Made by a program: the position numbers and the translations under genes. 64,000 nucleotides of DNA from Paraphysomonas bandaiensis. Its lineage: Eukaryota > Chrysophyceae. Positions 13,709 to 28,443 of the stretch are shown here, piece by piece. Position 1 is the first letter of the stretch, and each line of letters begins with the position of its first letter. Location of the stretch: assembly GCA_965644295.1 (NCBI GenBank), contig CBFFRP010000405.1:142741-206740 (forward strand). The letters are read 5' to 3'. The notes beneath the pieces were generated by a model. It saw only the letters and a list, made by a program, of their open reading frames with translations, was not told the DNA's origin and made no database searches.

Positions 13709-16077
13709 AGTCACGTCTTATTTCCTGTGCTACTTTCTTTTTAACGTTTGTTTTCTTCCTCGCCCCACGCTGCTCCTCTCTGCGGGGTATACATTGGATA
13801 GAACTCCATCATATCGGTGGTTGTAGAATCATCAAGCAATTCTCGTAAATTAGGACCTGGTAACCATAAATAGCAAATGCAATTATAATTGCGGGGTATT
13901 TTTCATTAATGGCATCATAATTGCCGTGAACTAGGCACCCATTCATGTGCTGGCGCTATAAAGATCAAGATATAGTATCTCCTCTATTGTGTTCATTAGC
14001 TATTAGCAACTATAAACAATGTTCATGCAATTTAAAGCTATAATTGTTAGCAAATAGTTTTGTGAGCAACTACATACTGGATAATTGAAGTGCCTGCTTC
14101 GTGATGATTGCAATCAACACTTTCATTGGTTTGTGTAATAAAAAGTGATAATAGCTCAAAATACAACAAATGTAACGGCAATAGCGACAGTCATATGATC
14201 ATACCATTCACACTTCATCGACACACATTATGATATATGCTGCTTTGCAAACATCATACTTTTTTACTTTCCTCCATCATATATATGAAATGAAAAATAG
14301 CAATATGACACTATATTACATGGTGATGATATTCATTACGCTTCATGCTCTCGTTTAATGATAAAATTCGCTTCCGGTTATGCCTATAAGAAGGCCGACC
14401 CAATGACCCTAATCAAAAATCTAAAAAAGAATTTTGAAAATATGCAGCTTATTAGTTACATATTATAAAACGAAACAAAATGCTTATAACATAATATATA
14501 TATTATTATATTAAGAGCGATAAGTCTTCTTCCGAGTGGATTCGAAGAATCCTCTGTATTAATTTTGTTGGTTGTGCAATGGTCGCATAAAGCAAGATAA
14601 AAGCAATGTTACACGTCTTGTATGAATTATATTTCCAAACAATCGAAGAATGAGAGTTGACAGGCAATTAGAGAAGAGAAGTTAGGCATCTGCACCTGGA
14701 TTCATTCATTGATGTTATAGTGCATCCGACAGAAAAAACGACGACGAATGTGAAGGAACTGATTTCGTACAGCGTGTTCTGGACAGCGCCGACGTCACCA
14801 AAATAGAGTTCGACTTATAGTACTTAATGAGTTCATATCAAAACACAATCTAATGTTGTTGAGAGGCTCTTTAGTCGTGCAAAGTTGATTATGACACCTG
14901 GGCGTCGAAACATGAATCCAATTATTCGTATTCCTAATAATTCCTACGAGCCAATTACCACCTCTACCTATGTACACATTGCATTGTTCAGCGGTTTCCC
15001 ACACTGCATATTAAGCGCTGAATACCGTGTGATAATGATGTAGCTAGTTGGGTTCAGTAGGTAGCTATCAAATAATGTGTGGGACTTAAGCAAATATTAG
15101 TTAGGTACCCACCTGGCCCCCACCCGGATCTATGTAAGTACGCGCTCAGAATGGAGCAGTGGTATATGCTAATATACCCTCCATATATGAAGCCTTGCAA
15201 AAGAATAATGATGATATATATGCAGTTACGGTACGTAGTCTGTTTTATAACTTTATTAGTAATTACGGGAGCACCACACTATCTATTATGAGCGATATTA
15301 TCTAGTTAGGTATTGAAGGCAATTAATAGTCATTATAATTGCTGGGAACTGGGAATCATTATTTTCATCATTATTTTTCAATAATAACTCAGTTATCTCT
15401 TTGTCCTTTTCTATTATATTACTTCTTATATCAATAATAAGCTCATATTATCGTCGCTATAATATTTACTTGATCCTTGATCCTTGATCCTTGATCCTAG
15501 TAAATATAAGTCCAGGAACTGTAATAATTGCATGATTTCAAACACATCATATATGTGTACAAGCTTAAGCATGTGCAAACGAGAAATCATAGTATAGAAG
15601 ATTAGTGATTTCAGATACTTCCTTTTAATGATTAACAATGACAAAAGCTGATAGACAAGAAACTAAAGAGTGAAATACACCTAATTTACAGATTACATGA
15701 TATTCTACTGTAGATAAGTTTAGTAGCATATTGTAGAAGTAAGCCTTTTGTTTAAATTAAGTAAGAATAACGTCCTATTCGGTTCGCAATTAGTTTCATC
15801 AAACGACCTCTAACCGTTTTTATACAGAAGATCAAAACAACATTTCCTTAGAAAATTTTGATTGATTTAAAAAAAGTATTAAACCCAATAAATATAATAC
15901 ATATACGTCTGCACGTCCCACACACTGTCAACATATTAAAACACTTCAAGCATTAGCCACTTGAACGTATAAGTCGTCGCGGATCAAATATAGTACACTA
16001 TCACAATAAGACTTCACAGCTATTTCCTCGCATGATATTTAAAAAAAAAACATACATAGTGTCTGTTAATGGGGGTA
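13709..16077. other. Intergenic, no gene recognised; short 7-bp tandem repeat
   Basis: AT-rich sequence with no supported coding region. A perfect tandem of the 7-mer TTGATCC, about four units, lies at roughly 15469-15498. Confidence 0.55.
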
Positions 16078-18092
16078 CTAGCGAGCAGCAAGGTACTTGC
16101 ATATCTCAGATCGAATCATGTCCTCCCCTGGCATTGGCTTCTTCCACACCGCGTCTGCCCCTGCCTCTAAAAAGGAGGTGGCATACTTTTTGGCATTAGC
16201 ACTACATCCGATGATGATTGTGGAGTTGGGAACCGACCGATTCCCCCTCAAAATTTTAACAACCTACAAAAGAGTTGGACACGTGTCAGATTCATAAATA
16301 AAAATTATGAATCAGGAACATCGTAAGCTATGCCCTAACAATACAACATGTTAAATGTGTTCACGGTAGACTCACCTCATGACCGAGAAGATATCCTCCA
16401 GTGCTTTGAAGGTTCTCGTCCACAAATATAATGTCAAATGTCTCCTTCGAGCTGATCAGGCGCTGAATTGCTTCCTCACCGTTTCCAGCCTCACTCACTA
16501 CCCAGGCCCCCGCAGCAATTTCTGCAGCTATCTCCTCCTCTACCAAGTCGATGGAAGAAGGACAGGACCAGTCTCCATGTTGGCTGTTGGACAGTGAACC
16601 CCCTCCGTAGCCGAAATTTCCACTGGGTCGGCGTATGGGCGAAGATGTACCACTGTTAACCTCACTAACAGCAAGAGAGCCACCACTTGGTCGTCGTTTC
16701 TTCAGTCGCTTTGCCATCATCTTGCGCTGGAAGGTGCTATCTTCTATCACCAGGATACGCAGCCCTTTCATGAAGCTCGTTGCCTTCGAGACGACATCGG
16801 AAAGTCCTCCAAGCAACGAATTGTGTCCATCAAGAGAAGCATCGATTGACTCTGATCTCATCCGAGTTATAGGGAAATACGGGTTATTGTCCTCACTTGG
16901 CAGATCTACGCACGACCCTGTCGGGGACGTACTTACAAATGACCCCGAGGAGCTTGATTGAAACGAAGAGGAGGGCGAGCGGCGCATCGCTCTTCTGTGC
17001 TGCACATCAGCCTCGGAAACAAAACGGCAATCAACATCATCTGACATATCCGAATCCACTACTCCGATGAGTGCCGGGATAGTTCCGGAAGGGCGGCGTC
17101 CAGCTGATGGGCGCTTCCTAATATGAGTCTTTTTCCTCGGGCGATATATGTACACTCCATTGTCTACCACAATATCCTCTTCGATTCCCTCTGGTATATT
17201 GTTTACAGTAAGATTCTTCTTTACTTCTTCTCCTTCCTGCAGCAGTGAAAGAATGGTTTCCAGGTAGTCACGAAAGCAGAAAGCATATGCCGAATCAAGT
17301 CGGGAGATCAATTTCTTTCCGCGTCGCAAGCGGTCCCAGAAATCAGATCCTAGAAACTTTTTCTTCATCTGTAAACGAGCCAGCCAATCATAAACATACA
17401 TTACTTGCACTGTGAGGTACCTGATGCTGCACGACCTCCAAGGGCCATAAAGCGTGATTATGCTTGCGAATATAGAACTGGGTCACAGCGCAAGTGGGGT
17501 ACAGCTCCTCTCCTTCTAAGGACAAAATTTCCCCATGATCCAGTCTAGAAGAGGTGTACAACTGAATCTCCTGAAGAGCCTCACAAACCAAGCGCTCCCC
17601 ACCCACTGATTGGAATACTGTCCGAAGCATAAGCTCCAGGCTAGGAAGGCTGACGACTTCGTAGTTGTCCAGCTCAGAAAATATACCAATGACAAATCTC
17701 ACGAAGTCATTCGGATCGCACAAACATATAGCAGCGAACACACTAAAAGCGTACAAGTCTAAGTGTTTGACGATTCCAATGGAATCCACGTACCACGATA
17801 ACTGATGCGAATAATCGACAGACATGTAGCTGTCTGGTCTCTCCATATACCGCTGAAGAATATTATGAAAGAAATTCCAGTGCGGAGTGGTTGCAGTCGC
17901 TTCTTGAAAGAAAATTACGTTTAATATCCTCTCTGTTTCCACCTGATCATAGTCTGTTCTTGTGCCCTGATTAAGCATTAAAGAAACATATTGAAGTCAA
18001 TAATAATCCACCACTACCGACACAGCTTGGACTTCATGCAGTATCGTGTTAAACCCATTGATCACATCCACAAGCAGATAATCGGTATTCAT
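16078..18092 (-). CDS. Response-regulator receiver-domain protein, four exons
   Basis: Exons (descending) 18092-18024, 17966-17421, 17368-16376 and 16263-16078 are all phase 0 and give 597 residues. The C-terminal third is a CheY-like receiver. It has ILVIEDS (acidic pair), IIFVDEN (phospho-acceptor Asp), IIGCSA (Ser at the Thr/Ser switch position) and KKPM (invariant Lys, in the last exon). The phosphorelay residues are therefore all present. About 65 low-complexity Ser/Gly/Pro residues are inserted between helix 1 and strand 2. The N-terminal 250 residues form a helical region (YAFSVFAAICLCDPNDFVRF) with an EF-hand-like pattern but no clear calcium loop. The middle is basic and Ser-rich. 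No histidine kinase or DNA-binding domain is seen. Eukaryotic receivers occur in plants, fungi, amoebae and stramenopiles. The start is the first ATG of exon 1; an upstream non-coding exon is possible. Confidence 0.8.
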
Positions 18093-20222
18093 CCCAATTT
18101 CTATCGGGGAAAATAATTATGTGAGTCTCTACATGTAGACATATATCATATATCTGATTAATTTGACTGCCATCATTTACCTCCATTGGAAGCGTCTTGT
18201 AGTGTAGGGTGAAGAACTGGCCAGCACGCCTGTAGTGAGTACTATGAAGTGATCGCAGTGAGATCTTTCAGCTACACTGCTGTTCGTTGAGATGGGATTT
18301 CAACTGACATCACCCCCAAAGACTTCTGCTGTATTTGCACAGAAGTTCAAGAGAAGTGCAACGTATACTCACCAGCAGCATACACAATGGGACACGGGGA
18401 ATAAAATCCAAGATTTTTTAAAAGAGATACTTTTTAATGGGGGTTTATAGGCCTTGAGGTCATTTACAAAAGTGCTACTTCAACTTCCGGCCTTCTATTG
18501 CAGATTACACATATCTGTAAGGGAAGAAACCTGCTCCCATTGAAATACGCAATCAACCCATTCTCAGAGAGCGAATTTATTGTCATCCAGGCCGCAGATT
18601 TGAAATGAAATCAGAAGCAATATCCTGAACTGAATAAATCAGCTGTGTTGACATGACACGCAGATAATATCAGTGGCTGCTGAAAACAGTGCCCATATAT
18701 TTGATGTAAAGATGCTATTGCTTCTACTGACAATCATATGTGCTTTCATCTGCTGCTCAGTTTGCCCCAGTGAGGATGGCCTTCGTCGTTAATGATAACA
18801 TGAGTCCATATCGCGATACTACTTTAATTGGCTTGGTCATACTTTTTCTGGCTTTTCGCAGGTTCACGTATGTTTTCGATTGTGGACAGTACTGTAATTA
18901 AGTACTGTTCACCCTTACGAAAGATCAAGAACTACCCTGAAGAGTACTCAAAAACACAGAAATTTTCACTCCCTCTCTTCGAACGCCGGTCATTTTTCGG
19001 TGATTATTTTTGGTCCTTCTAAAGTTACTATCTACTTGTTCAGTTCAATTTGTTAAGTGTACGTACAGTATTCATGTTTACGATACATACAATAGTAACT
19101 TGGGTCTGGCTTTGGAATAATATGTAATTATTTCTGCTGATTTATGTGCTGAACTAGACTGTGACGTCAACATTGCACACTTCTGATACGGTTTTATGGT
19201 TGCTACTAGCAGGGCTAGGAAGCTATATATTGTATTGTAATGTAGTGTACAATATTTTGTATTGTAGCAATATTTTTATTGTCACTCTAGCGTACAATAT
19301 ATTTTTCATTGATAAACATGCGAGTACTAATATAGACATCAAACCACTGGTTACTTATTGAACAGTTTTTCATTGATAAACATGCGAGTACTAATATAGA
19401 CATCAAACCACTGGTTACTTATTGAACAGTTTGGCAGCTGGTATATTTCATGTAATGGCAATGCACCCGATCACCAATCACACACTGTAAAGCTAAACGA
19501 TCATGCTTTTGTTTCATCTGCACCACATAATCACACCAAAACATGCTATGAGGACACTACACGGAAACGTCAATGCATCGAATTATTATGGGCCGGTTAG
19601 AAAAGTGTTGCAGCAATATTGATGGAGCGATCGCTACTGTACCCGGCTGCACCGTAGCCCTGTTAGCTGGAGTTCAATGAATATTTCTAATGGTGCTATC
19701 ATTAGCGAACTGAGTACATGTCCTCTAAAAAGTAAAAAATGCCTGAAGATTTCAAGTTTCTTTCTTGGATTATGGATTGTTACGAATTACGATCGTCAAT
19801 CAATTACAAGTGTTATATAGACTGCACAAAGCCAGCGCAGAATATTCTAGTGAAGTGCATATTCAATCAGCATTTCAATAACACATATTACTTCTTTGCT
19901 TTGTACGTCATGCCGCGTGTTGTGAGTGTCGGCATACTAACAACATGTAGACATGTAGATAGCTGTAGTAACGTAGTAACCAGTTAGTCATGATTATTAT
20001 CCCTAATTTTTTAGGTGACAAGGTTTCGTCATTTAATGGCATATTACTATCCCTTTACCGTAAACGAATAACATTCTGCGTATTGTGACATATTGCGACG
20101 GAGATACTCAAGTATGAGAACCATGACAGCGGGTAAGATGTACAGAAGTACCAAGGTATATTTACGTAGATATGCTTAATTAGGCATGAGCGAAACAGGT
20201 GATCACAGTAAAGCAAGCAAAT
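18093..20222. other. Intergenic, no gene recognised
   Basis: About 2.1 kb between the divergently placed 5' end of the receiver gene and the 3' end of the uS19 gene. Open frames here are short and AT-biased. The only structured feature is a tandem duplication near 19.3 kb. Confidence 0.55.
19302..19429. repeat. Perfect 64-bp tandem duplication (two units)
   Basis: A 64-bp unit beginning TTTTTCATTGATAAACATG and ending TTATTGAACAG occurs twice head to tail (19302-19365 and 19366-19429) with no mismatch that I can see. This implies a recent local duplication. Confidence 0.9.
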
Positions 20223-20776
20223 TTACTTAAGGGGAATAAAGCGAGAAGAGTTTGTAGATCCAATGCCAGGGCGTCCATGTCTCACAGGTCTGTTTTAATG
20301 CGGTAAGACATCAATAAGTAGAAAAAATATGAAATGACCTGTAGGTGATGGAAAACTCGCCGAGGTAGTGGCCAACCATCTCAGGCTTAATTTCGACGTG
20401 ATTGAAGACCTTACCATTGTAGACAGCCACCTGAGAGCCGATCATCTCAGGAACAATAAGCATATTTCTGAGGTGGGTTTTGACGGCCTCGGGCTTGTCA
20501 AGAGGACCAGCAGCTACAACAAATGTCACCCCAAAATATAATATTATTCCCTATGTACACACCAGCCTTAGCCTTTCTCAATTTCTTGATAAGAGCCATG
20601 GGCTTTCTAGTCAAACCTCTCTGCATCCTCCTGCGAGCACGGGAGTGAACATAGTTCAAGAGCTCCTCATGAGAGAGATCAAGAAGCTTGTCAAGCTCAA
20701 TTCCACGGAATTGGAACTTCTTAAACTGTCTCTTCTTGCGAAGAGCAGCGATAGCATCTACATCAATATCAGCCAT
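20223..20776 (-). CDS. RPS15: 40S ribosomal protein uS19 (RPS15), three exons
   Basis: Component of the small ribosomal subunit head, near the decoding and A-site region. Exons (descending) 20776-20563, 20513-20339 and 20289-20223 join in phase to about 151 residues. The N-terminus has [20 protein letters not shown]. The middle holds the family signature [18 protein letters not shown]. The last exon encodes [18 protein letters not shown], the conserved C-terminus whose tail reaches the decoding centre. Length and motifs match the eukaryotic family. Both introns are about 49 nt. The start is the only ATG at the head of exon 1. Confidence 0.97.
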
Positions 20777-21645
20777 GTTTCCTGCCTAATTATGCACTTT
20801 ATAAATATGTTAACCTAGTGGTATATTTCATCACTCGAGACGGTCTTGTACATGTTATCAACACCTCCACAAAAACGATGAATGTCGTAAATCTTCAAAA
20901 GTCACTTTTCAGTTTTATTATATTTCCATGAGTGTTGTATAAATCGTTTTTGTATAACAAAACCCGGTTTATCCCAACATTACCAGTGGGAGATGGGAAT
21001 AGGACATGGGTGAAGTGAAAGGTGAAAAGGGCGAATTGCAGGCAGCAACCACTCCAGCAGTACGGCAGTTATATGATAGGAAGTGAGAGTTATATCTTCT
21101 ATATCCTCCATACGAGAAACATATCATCGAGCAAGTAAGCACCCAGTGCAATACCAAGGTAGACCTTTGACAACATGGCCAATGCTGGAATGTGCACTCG
21201 CTCCAAGCAAGGTGCATTCTATGCTTGAGAGAGAGTAGTTGAGACCGAAAAGTGTCCTTTATATTTTATTATTATTTTATTTGGATGTATGATGTTGAGA
21301 CCCATGTCTTCATTTGAGAATAACCAAATAGAAGAGGGAACTTACAAGGTCATTGTGGATACAAATCTTTGCAGCGATATGAGAAATCGATGAGAGAATT
21401 GCGGCACTCTCCGAGAAATCATTCTGAGCTTTCTTTAATGTGTAATACCCTGGAATAAGATTCAGTTAGAGTCACCAATATAGCACTAAGGATATTCATG
21501 TGAAAATTCTGATATACTGAGTGACCAAAAAAGTTGACTCCATGTTTGAATACGATGAAGTTAGCAATATAGCAGTGTGTATCAAAAAGATCTCATATCC
21601 ACAGATCAAAGAAACTTCGAAGCTAAAACAGGAACAGGGAGCACC
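20777..21645. other. Intergenic, no gene recognised
   Basis: It presumably contains the uS19 promoter and the 5' flank of the small gene at 21646. No coding signal or repeat is recognised. Confidence 0.5.
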
Positions 21646-21868
21646 ATGGACAAAGATATCAGTGCGACGCTAAAGCATGATGTGGTTGACGAGCAGGTGA
21701 GTAACTGCCACAGATCTAATCCTAATGTAATGTAGTTAAGAGATTGTTTAGCGTTATGAAATAGAAAGCATTACGGTAGCGCAGAAGCATGAATCCGTAT
21801 CACCTGAAGCCATGCTAGGCCTCCGGTGCTACTACTTTCATCAGCAGTGTATGCGTGAAGATGATTGA
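21646..21868 (+). CDS. Small two-exon hypothetical protein, 55 residues
   Basis: An ATG in a good context (GCACCATGG) opens a 51-nt exon (21646-21696) ending CAG/GTGAGT. The acceptor at 21750-21751 (TGTTTAG) leads to exon 2 (21752-21868), ending TGA. The 55-nt intron has the size typical of this window and the frame is kept. The product is polar, with MDKDISATLKHDVVDEQ at the start and a Tyr/Cys-containing segment (LGLRCYYFHQQCM) near the end. I do not recognise the family. The frame is also open upstream of the ATG, so a longer first exon is possible. The call rests on splice-site quality and length alone. Confidence 0.4.
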
Positions 21869-22193
21869 CTGTCTGAAAGTAGTTTTCCTTCAATTAGTTA
21901 ACTTCGCCATTAGTACAATTTGTTTAAATAAGATAAACAATAAGTGACAAGATATGCTGTATGCTGGATACTGACTAATGTCAAGTGGAACCCATTCTGA
22001 AGCTCATCAGACTACTTAGCTACTTAGTATACGGTATATGGAGGAAAGGGTTTGCTTCCTGATAATATCTACCATCTACCAGACCCTGTGATATTTCACA
22101 GCTTGTCTTTAGTATCAGTCTTGTGTATCTATACAAAATACTGCTAGATATATATTTCGACAGGTTCTCTAATCATAACTAAGTCATTGTAGC

Positions 22194-23418
22194 TAGGGCT
22201 GCGTAACAATTAATTGAAGTGCGGTCAATTGCAGTTAATTGTAATAATTAATTGAATTGCATGGCATATACGTAATAATTGCAATTATAATTGCCCGCTG
22301 GAAGGTTGCAATTAAGTGGCAATTATTAACTATATAGTGTAAGGTATGGGGTATGGGGTATGGGGTATGGGCAGATAACAGGGATAGGGAACAATATATT
22401 GTATTGCAATATATTGTAAAATATATTGATTGGTGGACTGGTCAAATATTCCATCAATAGTGTTTCTGTTAAAAGACCTCACAATAATATTGCAATATAT
22501 TGCAATCACTATTATGATAGTCATATAAGAGAAGATTCTCAACTGTAGGGTGCAAAATGGATATAAGCAACCGAGAAATTGATTACATCATTACAAAGGA
22601 TGTTGACTATGCGACTAAAAACCTTCAGTCAGCTCAAAAAGTTAAGAAACGTACAGATCCACGAGTCATTAACGGTTGCCTGGCCCTGGTATGTACTTCC
22701 AATACATATGGGAACGTCTGTTCAGCACAGCTAGACATATTATATCAGTGTTGCGCAAAAGTATCCATCCTACTTAATATGCTGTTGTTTCTGAAAGCTA
22801 TTCGAAGGTTATGGCCGGATACTAGCATATTTCAATCAATTCTGTGGATGAATATGGTGATGTTGACGTCACCGATGATGGCTCAGAGGATGAGGACAAG
22901 GTGGATTTTTAGTAGCTATAAGCAGCAGTTGGTTTGGTTGTCATGTGATCTTAATGACTAATACTAAAATTAAATCTACGGATGTGTTTACCTACTGATT
23001 AGTCATACTAATATATTGCAATATATTGTAATTGTATTGTAGGACGTAGGACCGGTTTAAAAAATCCATCAATTCTATTGATGGAACGCTATCTAACAAT
23101 AGTATTGCAATATATTGTTCCCTATCCCTGGCAGATAATATTAGTATTAGAAGTTGGAAAGCATTAATTTTCAGTAGATCAAAAATCAACACGAGTAATC
23201 TGCTCAAATCTAGGGCACCTCATCAATTAGAGGCAATTAAGTTCTCGCGCTTTAATAGATTTCTGTGAAATGCAAGTACGGTTGAAGATGCTATACGTGC
23301 TTGTATTGAGTACCTAAGTTAGTTAGAGAGTAATTAGCACAATTAAATTGCAATTATAATTGTGCGAGCTATAACTAAAAATTGCATTTAAATTGCAATT
23401 AATTGTTACGCAGCCCTG
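22194..23418. mobile_element. hAT-type non-autonomous DNA transposon, 1225 bp, with 8-bp target duplication
   Basis: The ends are inverted repeats: the left starts TAGGGCTGCGTAACAATTAA and the right, read inward, starts CAGGGCTGCGTAACAATTAA. Both sides are flanked by the same 8 bp, ATTGTAGC (22186-22193 and 23419-23426). An 8-bp duplication with a CAGGG-like terminus is typical of the hAT superfamily. A second inverted pair lies inside (GGGATAGGGAACAATATATT near 22385 and its complement near 23110). No transposase of normal length is present, so the element must be moved in trans. Confidence 0.85.
22557..22912 (+). CDS. Short spliced ORF inside the hAT element
   Basis: The ATG at 22557 opens 44 codons ending CTG/GTATGT (22688). 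A candidate acceptor, GATACTAG at 22818-22825, returns in the same phase to an exon (22826-22912) that encodes an acidic tail including DVTDDGSEDEDKVDF and a stop. The predicted product is 72 residues, basic then strongly acidic. It could be the deleted remnant of a transposase or a small accessory protein. The 137-nt intron is longer than the norm here. Without splicing, the first frame runs on to 22961 with poorer composition. Confidence 0.3.
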
Positions 23419-23426
23419 ATTGTAGC

Positions 23427-23706
23427 AGAGTTTACACCAGGGTTTACTTCTTAACCTGACACTATTATTCACTGGACTCACATTATCGTACCATTTACTA
23501 ACTTTCATACTTTATTAGTATGGCTATTTTTTCAACAAACACGTCATAAAAATAGCAGCAACTGCTCGTACAGCCCAGGCAGATGTGACACGAGGCCACC
23601 ACAGCTTAAACACATATTTGTAACTAGTTACGTAAGATAACTGGACGGGGATGGAAGAACTACGTGCAATGTACACTTGATACAGGAGGTTTACATACAC
23701 AAAACT
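23427..23706. other. Intergenic, nothing recognised
   Basis: AT-rich sequence between the hAT element target duplication and the stop of the minus-strand hypothetical ORF. No coding or repeat signal is seen. Confidence 0.5.
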
Positions 23707-24399
23707 TTAAATGTTTTTTTCTTGCAGAGAACTGACAGAATAAAAGCGCTCTGCATCCACATACTTACCATTAATTTGCTTTTGCGTACCATCCGGAAAT
23801 GGTAAGACAAGCGTGGTACTGTCAGATCCACTTGGAATTAACATTTCGTCGTCGTGGACAAGCCGTCTTGTCTGTGGTTTTATGTAGGACCATCTACTCT
23901 TCATCACATCATAATTCTTCCATTCAGGACTAAATTGTCCTGTTGAAGGCTGTGAACACCGTCTTTGTGGAGAAGTTTGATAAGCTTGTCTGCAATATAT
24001 CAGACTAATTTCACAGTCATCTATTATAAATAACCTTTCAACCGAGAAGCTCTTTGGCATTTTCTTCTTTATCTCGTTAGTGTGCTCTACGATGTAATTT
24101 AGTTTCGCTAAATTATCGTTTCTTTCATCGGACGACACCGAATCATTAGTTATAAGAGCATTCAATATTATTTGACGTCGATATGAAACTAATTTTGTCG
24201 ACTCACTCACACCTTCGACAGCATGATATGGAGTAGACTGCTTCTTCCGCTGATTGGACGCTCTTTTCTTCGATAAGTTCTCTTCGTTTTCACTCTCCAC
24301 TAACTCGCGGACGGCATACATTACAGTGTGATTTCTGTTGTCAGTGCAGTGATTGATACCAGAGCAAACAACAATAACTTCCTTTGGACCGGTAAGCAA
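23707..24399 (-). CDS. Hypothetical protein, 5' end unresolved
   Basis: A 230-codon open frame with ordinary amino-acid composition but no recognised domain. It is rich in Lys, Ser and Glu, with a basic patch (KKRASNQRKKQS) and a hydrophobic middle (FIIDDCEISLIYC). The frame has no ATG at its upstream end. The first internal ATG lies about 27 codons in (MYAVRELVES), so either translation starts there or this is an exon whose upstream part I cannot place. It may be a diverged mobile-element gene or a host gene. Confidence 0.4.
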   Translation of the reverse strand: MLTGPKEVIVVCSGINHCTDNRNHTVMYAVRELVESENEENLSKKRASNQRKKQSTPYHAVEGVSESTKLVSYRRQIILNALITNDSVSSDERNDNLAKLNYIVEHTNEIKKKMPKSFSVERLFIIDDCEISLIYCRQAYQTSPQRRCSQPSTGQFSPEWKNYDVMKSRWSYIKPQTRRLVHDDEMLIPSGSDSTTLVLPFPDGTQKQINGKYVDAERFYSVSSLQEKNI

Positions 24400-25747
24400 G
24401 AATTACAAAACAATCATGCGATAATAGCCCAGCAGCCTTCCTGGACATCCAGCAGCACATCTCAGTCACTTCTCATGCATCATGTATAACGCCATGAACT
24501 ACTGCTGTAGAACAGAGCAGTGGAGGTATACCGGTATACGGTGTATACTGTCTCTACACTATATCGTCAACAAGGCTCTGGCATGAGAAGAGAGTATCAT
24601 ATCTTTGTTCCGTGTGTATATTGGCCACAACTATTGAACAGTTACAGATCAAAAATATCCTTGCTGATGCACATCACGCTGTATGTCCTGATATCATGAC
24701 ACCATGAGGGACATCCATGTGATAGTTACCTAAGAGTAGACATATATATAAACCGCCGAAGCTTAGGAGCAGGAATTATTCTTTTATTAGAAACAATACT
24801 CTCATAACAGAAGTAAAATGAGACCGAATATAGTTGCATGTTGCTATTTTTCAACATATTATAAAAGAATATCTTCAAGTGTTTAACGTTTAGTATAAAA
24901 TAATTGCTTTGTATGTCTCTATTTATTACAATAAAGTAACATTCTCGTCTTTAAACTACCTCTCTTGTTGTTGTTGGAGTTTCGTGTCCTATGGTGGTTT
25001 AGAGTATAAAACTTAACCGTTAGAGTTAGTTTGCGTAATATGACTAGCATATAAATATACTTTTTTTGACTCTGTATATTCATTGGCTCCAAGCACACTA
25101 AAAGAAATAATGCCTTTAATATACAAGAAAGATATAGTTAACCACGGGCAATAAGGAGGCCATATCGTTCCGCGCTCTAAATTTAGGACAAGGGACGATT
25201 CCCTAATTCCTAGGTTAAATTGTAGCTTATCTACATGATGGTGTAAATCTAATATCTAGAATGTATAGCTATTTGTAACCTGCAGGTATTCGCTGAATAG
25301 CACTACGAAAAACAAATGAAAAATCAAAGTATTGTTTCAAATAAGGGTATGGTAATTGTAAAAGATTAACTAAAATCGATACATCCCTAACTTCAAGAAT
25401 AGCAACAACAAATGCAACCCTACCACAGAAGGATACTGAGAGAATAGCAACTGCGAGGTATTGAAATTCGTACATTAACGTGGTGATGAATGTGAAATTG
25501 TAGTCATTGAGGTTTTTTGTTATCATTGGCACCATCACATTATTTATAGACAACACATTTACCTTGTGCAACTGACGCGAATGCAGTGTGTATGATAAAA
25601 CACTCAATTCTGCACGACGCACGACAGCAACCAAAACCTGAAATGTGTTAATCCCAATTCAGGTCAAAAAAGCACTTCTTTGGACGAAATGGGGTAACTA
25701 TTAAATGAATGTGAGAACAGAGAACAGCGACGGCATAATAACATAAA
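24400..25747. other. Intergenic, no gene supported
   Basis: AT-rich. A 121-codon hydrophobic open frame on the minus strand (25269-25634) lacks recognisable domains and is probably fortuitous. Confidence 0.5.
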
Positions 25748-25942
25748 GGAACGGAAGTGGTTGCACTTGGTGCTTGCGGCGACGCACAAACAGCTTCTGT
25801 AGCGTTAAATAGTAGGATAATGGAATTTGTACGGATTAGTTATGGGTAGAGGTCTAACTAGTATGTCTAGCATTCAACTAGCCACTATATTGGTACAGGT
25901 TTCTAACGCCTATTGCTAAATAAAAAGACTTTCAATATAACA
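25748..25942. repeat. TIR repeat family copy, one end only
   Basis: Shares CGGAAGTGG, GCGACGCACAA.CAGCTTC.GTAGCG, GGTAGAGGTCTAACTAG and the terminus AACGCCTATTGCTAA...GACTTTCAAT with the copy at 45240-45718. Only one half-element is left. Confidence 0.7.
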
Positions 25943-26239
25943 TAAAGTATGCATAGGATTTCCCATTTCATGGCGTCAACACATGTCACTGGTAAGTGAC
26001 CTAAGCAGCTAAGAAGTGATTCTAACGTTACCTCAAAATTTCTTCTTATTCCTCACACCAGTCTTGAGAGTGATACACAATAGTTTGAAGCTCAATAATA
26101 CGGGTAAAATCAAAGCTTAAAGAAACTACTAGTTATTATAGATGGTACATTATAACAGCTAACTATTGCACTTACAACAGGTTTATTTCAAGCAAAAGTG
26201 GCTCAAAGCCAAAATTTTACTATCACGCTTACATATAGT

Positions 26240-28443
<2,204 letters not shown>

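Noticed and set aside
25269-25634. 121-codon hydrophobic minus-strand frame resembling a membrane protein
   Set aside because: No family motif and no regular helix pattern, in an AT-rich region where Leu/Ile/Phe-rich frames are expected by chance.
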